Assembly (NCBI GenBank): GCA_016214225.1
Contig: JACROX010000001.1
Location: 1 to 10,887, forward strand
Direction: 5' to 3'
DNA: 10,887 nucleotides
From: Candidatus Peregrinibacteria bacterium
GTDB taxonomy: Bacteria; Patescibacteriota; Gracilibacteria; UBA1369; LOWO2-01-FULL-3
Positions 6,355 through 10,887 of this stretch are shown here, one piece after another. The notes beneath the pieces were generated by a model. The model searched no databases and was not told the DNA's origin. It worked only from the letters and a program-made list of their open reading frames with translations. A program made the position numbers and the translations under genes. Positions within the stretch are counted from its first letter, which is position 1, and each line of letters begins with the position of its first letter.

Positions 6355-7323
6355 TTAAAATTTTCTGATATATCTCCCATTTATATTAGCGATAAACCCG
6401 TTAATTTCAAGGATAGATATATTTGAAAGAAGATTATTTAATGGAAGTTTTGTTTTTAATGAAATTTCATCCAAAGAAATCGGCTTATTGACGCGCATGC
6501 AGGAGATTATTAAATTTTCTTCTTCCGAGATTTTGTATATGTGTTTTTGATTTGGTTGCTTGGGAGGGGAGTGCCCCGCCTGCGGCGGGGCACTGCTAAA
6601 GCTAGGCAGTCCGCCTGTGGCGGACAGCCTTGTTATTTTTTTCTCTTTGAAAATATTTTTAAATGACGGTTGTGAAGTAAAAAAATCAATTATATCTTTG
6701 CCTGAAGAAATCGGGTACGCGCCGCCTTTTTTAAGAAGTTCGATAATCCCGAGACTGTTTTCTCTATCAATGTCTCCCGGCACGACAAATACTTCTCTTC
6801 CTTCATCTAAAGCCGTTCTTGCCGTGATAAGCGCTCCCGATTTTATCGGCGCTTCTATCACCAAAACCGCCAAAGAAAGCCCGCTTATGATTCTGTTTCT
6901 TTGCGGAAAATATGCCGCCAAAGGAGCTGTTTCCTGCTCATATTCCGAAAGAATTAAATTTGTTTTGGATAGTTCTTGCGCGAGTGATTTGTTTTCCGGC
7001 GGATAAATATTTCCAAGTCCGGAGCCTAAAACCGCGATTGTTGGAAGACCGTGTTTTAGGCTTGCCTTGTGAGCGATAGTGTCGATGCCTTTTGCGAGGC
7101 CGGAAACAATCGCGATATCCAAGACTGAAAGTTCTTCAATAATTTGCTCCGTGATGTAATCACCGTAATCCGTATTTTTTCTGGTTCCGACCACTCCCAA
7201 ACAAGTTTTTTCAAGCAAATTTATGTCACCTTTATAAAAAAGTTTTTCCGGAGGCCCGTAAATTTCTTTGAGCAAAGGCGGATAATTTTTATCCTTAATT
7301 GATATGTAATTTTTATGAAACAT
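6355..7323 (-). CDS. dprA: DprA, loader of RecA onto incoming DNA
   Basis: DprA (also called Smf) binds single-stranded DNA taken up during natural transformation and loads RecA. The Rossmann-like core spans about residues 1-215: VGTRK at 45-49, SGLAKGID at 74-81, PQRNRIISGLS at 140-150, and SGALITARTALDEGREVFVVPGDI at about 162-185, the family's best-conserved block. A winged-helix domain follows at about 262-322. The linker between them (residues 232-252) is Ser/Pro/Gly-rich and is encoded by two GC-rich palindromes, so it appears to be inserted sequence. The short N-terminus lacks a full SAM-like domain. The start at 7323 has only a poor, very close GGAAG ahead of it. The gene lies 110 bases after purM, and recA and a pilus ATPase in the same window fit a DNA-uptake theme. 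Confidence 0.94.
   Translation of the reverse strand: MFHKNYISIKDKNYPPLLKEIYGPPEKLFYKGDINLLEKTCLGVVGTRKNTDYGDYITEQIIEELSVLDIAIVSGLAKGIDTIAHKASLKHGLPTIAVLGSGLGNIYPPENKSLAQELSKTNLILSEYEQETAPLAAYFPQRNRIISGLSLAVLVIEAPIKSGALITARTALDEGREVFVVPGDIDRENSLGIIELLKKGGAYPISSGKDIIDFFTSQPSFKNIFKEKKITRLSATGGLPSFSSAPPQAGHSPPKQPNQKHIYKISEEENLIISCMRVNKPISLDEISLKTKLPLNNLLSNISILEINGFIANINGRYIRKF
6570..6630 (+). repeat. Pair of GC-rich palindromes inserted in the dprA linker
   Basis: The first palindrome has 11-base arms (6570-6580 and 6584-6594) pairing perfectly around the loop TGC. The second has seven-base arms (6609-6615 and 6619-6625) around TGT, extended after one A-A mismatch by AGGC/GCCT (6604-6607 and 6627-6630). 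Both share the core CCGCC-TGY-GGCGG, so they are two copies of one element. They stand out in an AT-rich gene, keep the frame open, and lie exactly between two protein domains. This recalls the Rickettsia palindromic elements that insert in frame into coding genes, though the sequence is different. Confidence 0.85.
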
Positions 7324-7433
7324 GCTTCCACTTCTAGCAGAGACTTTTAAAAAATTTTTAAAATATTTCTAAAAAATTCAGAGGATGAGTGGCGGCAAAG
7401 TTGACGTAGCAATACGCGTTTTTCAGAGGTTCC

Positions 7434-8486
7434 CTAGAAAGTCAGTACTTCTTTAAAGGTTTTTATTGTCAATTTTCCTGCCACGACCTCCCCTATAACC
7501 ATGGCTTCTATATCATGTTTTTTGCATGCCTCAATCACTTTATCAGCATCGTTGCTTACAATAACCATCCCAATTCCCATATTCCATGTTCGATAAGCTT
7601 CTTCGATTTCAATATTTCCGAGCTCGATAAGTTTTTTCATGACTTCGGGAGGATCGGGAAGATTATTTAAATTCGCGTTCAGTCCCGTTTTTTTGAAAAT
7701 TCTGGGAATATTTCCGGGGAGTCCGCCGCCTGTTATATGAGCAATCCCTTTAAGTGTCGCTTGTGGTTTTTCGCCGTATCTTCCATGTAATTCCATGATC
7801 GCGCCGGAGTATATTTGACATGGATCGAGCACTGCAAGTCCCCATGACGTTTCTTCACTATATTTTTCAAACGCCCAATTTTCACCGAATTTATTTTCCA
7901 AAATATATCTCACGAGAGAGAATCCGTTTGACCTGAAATTGTTTGATTTTAAGCCGATTATTTTATCTCCGACTTTTATGTCGGCGCATGTTATGAGTTT
8001 TGATTTCTCGACTATTCCGACCGCCGTCGCGTTCCATAAATATCCTTTCACTTTATTCCCCAATTCGGCGATTTCGCCTCCGGGAACCGCTATTTTGTGA
8101 GCTAACGCGGCTTCCTGCAAGCCTTTCATCATGGCCGTTATTGTTTCTTCATCAATTTTTTCCGCGTCGATTGTGTTTGAAACGGTTATTGTTTCAGCGC
8201 CTATGCAAGCCGCGTCGTCCGCTACCATCGCCACAAGATCGTAACCGAGCGTGTCGAATTTTTTCAGTTTTTCAGCGACAATGATTTTTGTGCCGACACC
8301 ATCATCGTTTTGCACTAAATAATAATCGCCCATATCAAGCGCGCCCGAGAATCCTCCTTCGTCTAAAAGCGGCTCGCCTATCATCCCTTTTCTTCCTTTG
8401 AAAGTCTCTTTTGCCGCGTTGTAGGCGATTCTTGAGCACTTATCTCCCAAGCTGACGTCAACACCTGATTGTTTGTAAGTAGCCAT
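7434..8486 (-). CDS. purM: Phosphoribosylformylglycinamidine cyclo-ligase (AIR synthase)
   Basis: PurM closes the imidazole ring in purine synthesis, converting FGAM and ATP to aminoimidazole ribonucleotide. The 350-residue length is normal. Visible landmarks are YKQSGVDVSLG (4-14), the nucleotide-binding DDGVGTK (61-67), VADDAACIGAE (88-98), PGGEIAEL (135-142), the SNGFSLVR segment, and the HITGGGLPGNIPR block that separates PurM from ThiL, SelD and HypE. At the VNDxxxxGAEP position the Asn is replaced (VADD) and the following stretch is unusual, so the enzyme is somewhat divergent. No other pur gene is in the window. It lies 96 bases after ftsE and 110 bases before dprA, with no clear promoter or Shine-Dalgarno sequence of its own, so it may be read from the ftsE promoter. 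Confidence 0.9.
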   Translation of the reverse strand: MATYKQSGVDVSLGDKCSRIAYNAAKETFKGRKGMIGEPLLDEGGFSGALDMGDYYLVQNDDGVGTKIIVAEKLKKFDTLGYDLVAMVADDAACIGAETITVSNTIDAEKIDEETITAMMKGLQEAALAHKIAVPGGEIAELGNKVKGYLWNATAVGIVEKSKLITCADIKVGDKIIGLKSNNFRSNGFSLVRYILENKFGENWAFEKYSEETSWGLAVLDPCQIYSGAIMELHGRYGEKPQATLKGIAHITGGGLPGNIPRIFKKTGLNANLNNLPDPPEVMKKLIELGNIEIEEAYRTWNMGIGMVIVSNDADKVIEACKKHDIEAMVIGEVVAGKLTIKTFKEVLTF

Positions 8487-8562
8487 AATATTATTTATAA
8501 AACTTCTGAAAAATTATTACCTTTGGAGTTCGCTCGCAAAGCTCGCTCACGCTACTGGCTAG

Positions 8563-8583
8563 AGGCAATCCTTCGAATTGCCT
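8563..8583 (-). other. Hairpin directly after the ftsE stop codon
   Basis: On the minus strand AGGCAAT begins at the last base of the ftsE stop codon and pairs perfectly with ATTGCCT seven bases later. No T-run follows, so it is not a standard terminator. It may protect the 3' end of the ftsE message or cause partial termination before purM. The next 45 bases hold a short GC-rich near-repeat (GCTCGC at 8532-8537 and 8541-8546) with no evident role. Confidence 0.45.
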
Positions 8584-9254
8584 TAATATCCGGAGTTCTT
8601 TTTATCGCTTATTATTTTGCCGCCGTCAATGGCAATGACTCTTTTTTTGAATGTGTTAACAACTTCTTTATTATGAGTCGCGACTATTATAGTTGTTCCG
8701 CCTTTGTTTATTTTCAAGAGCAAATGCGCGAGCGCGATAGCGTTATCCGGATCGAGATTTCCAGTAGGTTCATCGGCGAATAAAAGCTCCGGGTCATGCA
8801 CAATGGCGCGCGCGAGCGCGGTCCTTTGTTTCTCTCCGCCCGCAAGTTCTTTCGGGAAATTATTTCTCTGATCTTCAAGTCCCGTTAAACGCAGAACTTC
8901 AGTTGTTCTTTTTTTTATAAAATCTTTTGAATAGCCCGATACTTCCAAAGCAAAAGCGACATTTTCAAAAACCGTTTTATGCGGAAGCAATTTGTAATCT
9001 TGAAATACGATTCCTATTTTTCTTCTATACTCTTGAATTTTATTCGAATGAAGTCTGTTTACATTGTACTGATCGACATAAATTCGCCCCGCATCTATTT
9101 TTTCAGCTCCGATCAACGCGTGAATCAGGGTTGTTTTACCCGCGCCGGATGGGCCGATGATTGATATGAATTCTCCCGCGTCAGCTTTAAAAGAAACACC
9201 ATCCAAAACTTTTTTGTTTCCGAATTTTTTTGTAACGTTTTCTATAACCAACAT
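8583..9254 (-). CDS. ftsE: Cell-division ABC-type ATPase FtsE
   Basis: FtsE is the cytoplasmic ATPase partner of the membrane protein FtsX; together they activate peptidoglycan hydrolases at the division septum. The 223-residue protein has Walker [10 protein letters not shown] at 34-42, the Q-loop Gln86 in VFQDYKLLP, an ABC signature written LAGGE (138-142) instead of LSGGE, Walker B LLFADEP at 158-164 with catalytic Glu163, a D-loop in GNLD, and the switch His in ATHNKEV. The FQDYKLLP and [10 protein letters not shown] segments are typical of FtsE and of the closely related LolD/MacB group. ftsX would normally follow immediately, but purM lies there, so FtsX is encoded elsewhere or the protein serves another permease. 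It has its own strong promoter. Confidence 0.87.
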   Translation of the reverse strand: MLVIENVTKKFGNKKVLDGVSFKADAGEFISIIGPSGAGKTTLIHALIGAEKIDAGRIYVDQYNVNRLHSNKIQEYRRKIGIVFQDYKLLPHKTVFENVAFALEVSGYSKDFIKKRTTEVLRLTGLEDQRNNFPKELAGGEKQRTALARAIVHDPELLFADEPTGNLDPDNAIALAHLLLKINKGGTTIIVATHNKEVVNTFKKRVIAIDGGKIISDKKNSGY

Positions 9255-9262
9255 ATGCGGGG

Positions 9263-9291
9263 ATTATAACAGCTGATTTGGAAATTATCAA
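9263..9291 (-). promoter_or_regulatory. ftsE promoter giving a nearly leaderless mRNA
   Basis: On the minus strand the -35 box TTGATA (9291 to 9286) and a perfect TATAAT -10 box (9268 to 9263) are separated by 17 bases. Transcription should start about 9256, only two or three bases before the ATG whose A is 9254. There is therefore no room for a ribosome-binding site, and the message is probably leaderless. Confidence 0.75.
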
Positions 9292-9295
9292 AATT

Positions 9296-9433
9296 ATGAC
9301 TTTTGGAGAGAGGATTTTAGAAAAATTTCATAAAGATCCCCGGGGAAACTTGCGTGGGTTCAGGCTTATGGATGCCGTTTGTGTTGTTTTGGCCATCATG
9401 GTTATGAAGCGGCTGGCTCCTCACGTCAAGTAA
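9296..9433 (+). CDS. Possible 45-residue small membrane protein
   Basis: An ATG at 9296 opens a 45-codon frame ending in TAA at 9431-9433. The first 24 residues are basic and polar (including FHKDPRGN). They are followed by one hydrophobic segment, about LMDAVCVVLAIMV, then a basic Met-Lys-Arg-Leu and a short tail. This looks like a single-pass small protein. It is divergent from ftsE and convergent with the surface protein gene, 25 bases away. A weak TATAAC at 9265-9270 could be its -10 box, but no good -35 and no Shine-Dalgarno sequence is visible. I do not recognise it, and chance is possible. Confidence 0.4.
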   Translation: MTFGERILEKFHKDPRGNLRGFRLMDAVCVVLAIMVMKRLAPHVK

Positions 9434-9458
9434 AACAAAATATTTCTTATATTCCATC

Positions 9459-10343
9459 TTAATGTTTTCTTTTCCTCAAGAATAAAGCGGCGGCTGAAAG
9501 TAGGATGCCAAGTTGAGCAAAGGCGGAGTTTTGCGATTCGGGTGATGTTGGTGAGGTTGTCGAGATTGAACAGCCGTCTTTTGGCGGAGAGGATGAGGGT
9601 TGAGAGGTGGTTGTTTCTGGTTGGGTTGCTTGCGGTTGTTCGGGTTGGCTTGTTTCTTGTCCGCTTTGGCCCGCGTCAAAGGTTGGTTCGGGGTTTGTTG
9701 AGGATGTTTCGGGTGGGGTTGAGGATGCGTCTGTTTGCGGATTTTGTCCGTTGTCTTGTCCCGCGTCGTTGCCACTTGTGTCTGGAGAATTTGCGTCTGC
9801 GGATGTTTCATTTCCGGTGTCCGTTGGTTGTGTCGCGTCGTTTCCCGCATCCGTGTCTTTTACAACTTTTTGTCCATTCAATGTGAATGTTCCGTCTTCT
9901 CCCGCGTTTAATGTCGCTATTTTGGTCTTACATGTTCCGTCTTCTCCCGCGTTTAATGTCGCTATTTTGGTTTTACCTCCTTTGCCGTCCAGAAGGTATA
10001 AATCAATGCTTCCTTCATTGCATTTTATATAATATCCTTTTTCGACTGCTTTGTTTGGTCCTGAATCTGTCATGGCTTCTTTCCCTTCGTACGTTGTTCC
10101 CGTTACTCCTGTTACCAAAGTTTCATAAGCGACATTGAAATTATTGCCGTTGTCTACAACCTTATATTGTCCTTGTAAAAGCTGTCCCATCTTTTCAAAC
10201 ATATCTATTGAAAATTTACCGTCTATATGAAGAATCATAGGTTGTTTGTCGCCCATGTTTACTTCTATTGTGCATGAGCCTGTGAGGTCCGCTGTTAAGT
10301 CTTTACAATTTTCAAGGCCGCATTTGTCTTGAGTCATCTTCAT
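9459..10343 (-). CDS. Secreted/surface protein, C-terminal part, with C-terminal membrane anchor
   Basis: I do not recognise the family. The 294 residues from ATG 10343 begin with a Cys-containing segment (C8, C13, C24) and a probable beta-rich domain to about residue 130. Next comes a 15-residue tandem duplication (K/T/I/A/L/N/G/E/D), then about 100 residues very rich in Thr, Ser, Pro, Gln and Asp, which resembles an extended cell-wall or stalk region. The end is Asp-Gly-Cys, a Ser/Thr/Pro spacer, a hydrophobic helix (about 275-289) and the tail RKRKH. Cys, helix and basic tail resemble the layout of MYXO-CTERM-like sorting signals; there is no LPxTG. No signal peptide is present, because the real N-terminus lies upstream: the frame is open to 10445 and similar-composition sequence continues in another frame past the G/C run at 10405-10412. 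Confidence 0.7.
   Translation of the reverse strand: MKMTQDKCGLENCKDLTADLTGSCTIEVNMGDKQPMILHIDGKFSIDMFEKMGQLLQGQYKVVDNGNNFNVAYETLVTGVTGTTYEGKEAMTDSGPNKAVEKGYYIKCNEGSIDLYLLDGKGGKTKIATLNAGEDGTCKTKIATLNAGEDGTFTLNGQKVVKDTDAGNDATQPTDTGNETSADANSPDTSGNDAGQDNGQNPQTDASSTPPETSSTNPEPTFDAGQSGQETSQPEQPQATQPETTTSQPSSSPPKDGCSISTTSPTSPESQNSAFAQLGILLSAAALFLRKRKH
9887..9976 (-). repeat. 45-bp tandem duplication in the surface protein gene
   Basis: Bases 9887-9931 and 9932-9976 are identical except for one base (C at 9927, T at 9972). The unit is 15 codons (KTKIATLNAGEDGT plus Cys or Phe), so the frame is kept. The near-identity, including silent positions, points to a recent duplication by slippage or unequal recombination, or to strong homogenisation. 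The copy junction introduces a Cys codon. Confidence 0.95.
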
Positions 10344-10404
10344 TTTGCTCGCGATGGATTGGCATGGGTCTATGGTTTCTTTTATGTCGGGGCCGTTGTC
10401 TTGA

Positions 10405-10412
10405 GGGGGGGG
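10405..10412 (-). other. Run of eight C (minus strand) at a frame change
   Basis: On the coding strand, eight consecutive C end a frame reading ...DNGAQELPP. The downstream frame reads QDNGPDIKETIDPC and continues into the C-terminal part. One added C (nine) would fuse the two frames without other change. Such a tract could be a contingency (phase-variation) site or a homopolymer sequencing error. The frame upstream of the tract otherwise stops soon after it. Confidence 0.7.
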
Positions 10413-10453
10413 AGTTCTTGGGCTCCGTTGTCGGGTGGTGTTGCTTCATCTGT

Positions 10454-10540
10454 GGCTATATCGGTTGTGCCCTTGCCTGTCTCGTCAGATGTTTAGGCTG
10501 TGTCTCTGGCTATATCGGTTGAGCCGTTGCCTGTTTCGTC
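10454..10540 (-). repeat. Imperfect 33-base repeat, 54 bases apart, in the surface protein gene
   Basis: Bases 10454-10486 and 10508-10540 match at 30 of 33 positions. In the protein they read DETGKGTTDIA and DETGNGSTDIA, spaced 18 codons apart in the same frame. The in-frame TAA at 10493-10495 lies between the copies, which shows that the sequence on both sides belonged to one protein. Confidence 0.85.
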
Positions 10541-10887
10541 GAGTATGCCGGTTGCGTCTCCGTCATCTGTTGTGCTGTCTAAGACTCCGTCAATTTCTCC
10601 GCCTGTAGCTTCAACTTCTGTCGCGACTTCTGCGTCAGGTTCGGGGTTTTGGGGGAGTTCTACAGCGCTCGCGTCCGTTTCCGTGCCGGTACCTCCTCCG
10701 TCTGTCGTATCAGGTTCGGGGTTCGGTTCAGGCTGGGGGTCGGGGTTGGCTGGGATTGGAGTTATCATAAGACCATAGACTCTAGTTGTGTAAGTGTCAT
10801 TTCCTGAGAGATAGAACATTACGCTTTTGCCTGTTACAGGATCAGGCTCGCTTATCCTTTGGTGGAATTTGTGTTTACCACCGGGCA
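10493..10887 (-). CDS. Secreted/surface protein, upstream part (5' end outside the window)
   Basis: The frame is open to the window edge, so this is a partial gene whose start is not seen. The first 40 or so visible residues (including GKSVMFYLSGNDTYTTRVYG) look like a folded, probably beta-rich segment. They are followed by a Pro/Glu/Asp/Asn linker (PDPQPEPNPEPD) and about 70 very acidic residues rich in Asp, Glu, Thr and Gly. An ATG at 10819 exists, but there is no reason to take it as the start. The frame stops at TAA 10493-10495. In the same frame beyond the stop the composition and an 18-residue repeat continue, and after a frame change at 10405-10412 the sequence joins the C-terminal part. 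I infer one gene, now interrupted twice, or miscalled twice in sequencing. Confidence 0.65.
   Translation of the reverse strand, partial: PGGKHKFHQRISEPDPVTGKSVMFYLSGNDTYTTRVYGLMITPIPANPDPQPEPNPEPDTTDGGGTGTETDASAVELPQNPEPDAEVATEVEATGGEIDGVLDSTTDDGDATGILDETGNGSTDIARDTA

Noticed and set aside
6570..6594. Rho-independent terminator at the first GC-rich palindrome
   Set aside because: The structure lies inside the dprA coding region, has no T-run in either direction directly after it, and is followed by the conserved winged-helix domain.
6560..7006. Plus-strand frame overlapping dprA
   Set aside because: It runs antisense to strongly conserved DprA blocks and has no recognisable features; the GC-rich palindromes merely keep several frames open.
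7324..7433. Promoter or terminator in the purM-dprA gap
   Set aside because: The gap is AT-rich near dprA and contains an ACGCGT palindrome, but no paired -35/-10 boxes at a proper spacing and no stem with a T-run.
9887..9976. CRISPR-like repeat
   Set aside because: There are only two units, directly abutting with no spacer, and they lie in frame within a coding sequence.
9542..10138. Several long plus-strand open frames opposite the surface protein gene
   Set aside because: They are by-products of the biased composition (repeated Thr/Asp/Pro codons read backwards) and give Leu/Arg/Val-rich or Ser/Pro-rich sequences with no domain features.

Overview
The window reads as a compact bacterial chromosome segment of moderate to low GC. 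Genes are tightly packed, TGA works as a stop codon (it ends the first gene), and no start codon is preceded by a convincing Shine-Dalgarno sequence. The gene set (recA, recX, nusA, a PilB/GspE ATPase, dprA, purM, ftsE) is ordinary bacterial. The short proteins, isolated single genes of larger pathways, AT-rich starts without Shine-Dalgarno sequences and GC-rich CCGCC/GGCGG palindromes suggest a Patescibacteria/CPR-type genome, perhaps Peregrinibacteria-like. That placement is an inference from general features, not from a marker gene.

Plus-strand half (1-5169). A small two-helix membrane protein and a small zinc-ribbon protein lie one base apart. They are followed by a good promoter whose spacer holds a perfect inverted repeat, then recA, recX overlapping recA by 11 bases, and a clear terminator whose loop contains the recX stop codon. 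nusA follows, then a second good promoter overlapped by a 9+9 bp dyad, then a type IV pilus/type II secretion ATPase gene. recA carries an out-of-frame internal deletion of about 43 bases compared with the family, so as written it cannot encode a full-length RecA.

Minus-strand half (9254 down to 5176). Reading on the minus strand the order is ftsE, purM, dprA and an MFS transporter. dprA and the transporter are 6 bases apart and probably cotranscribed. ftsE has a near-consensus promoter so close to its start codon that the mRNA should be almost leaderless. No ftsX is present. The interdomain linker of DprA is encoded by two GC-rich palindromes of one sequence family, which look like an inserted repeat element that stays in frame.

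Right end (9255-10887). A possible 45-codon membrane peptide gene lies on the plus strand. Facing it on the minus strand is the 3' part of a large secreted or surface protein gene, rich in Thr, Ser, Pro and Asp, with a C-terminal hydrophobic helix and basic tail. Its 5' end is beyond the window. The gene is interrupted by an in-frame TAA and by a frame change at a run of eight G/C pairs, and it contains two internal repeats, one of them a nearly identical 45-bp tandem duplication.

I found no CRISPR array, rRNA, tRNA, transposase or recognisable defence system. The points most worth checking are the recA lesion, the inverted repeat in the recA promoter, the palindromes inside dprA, and the interrupted, repeat-rich surface protein gene.
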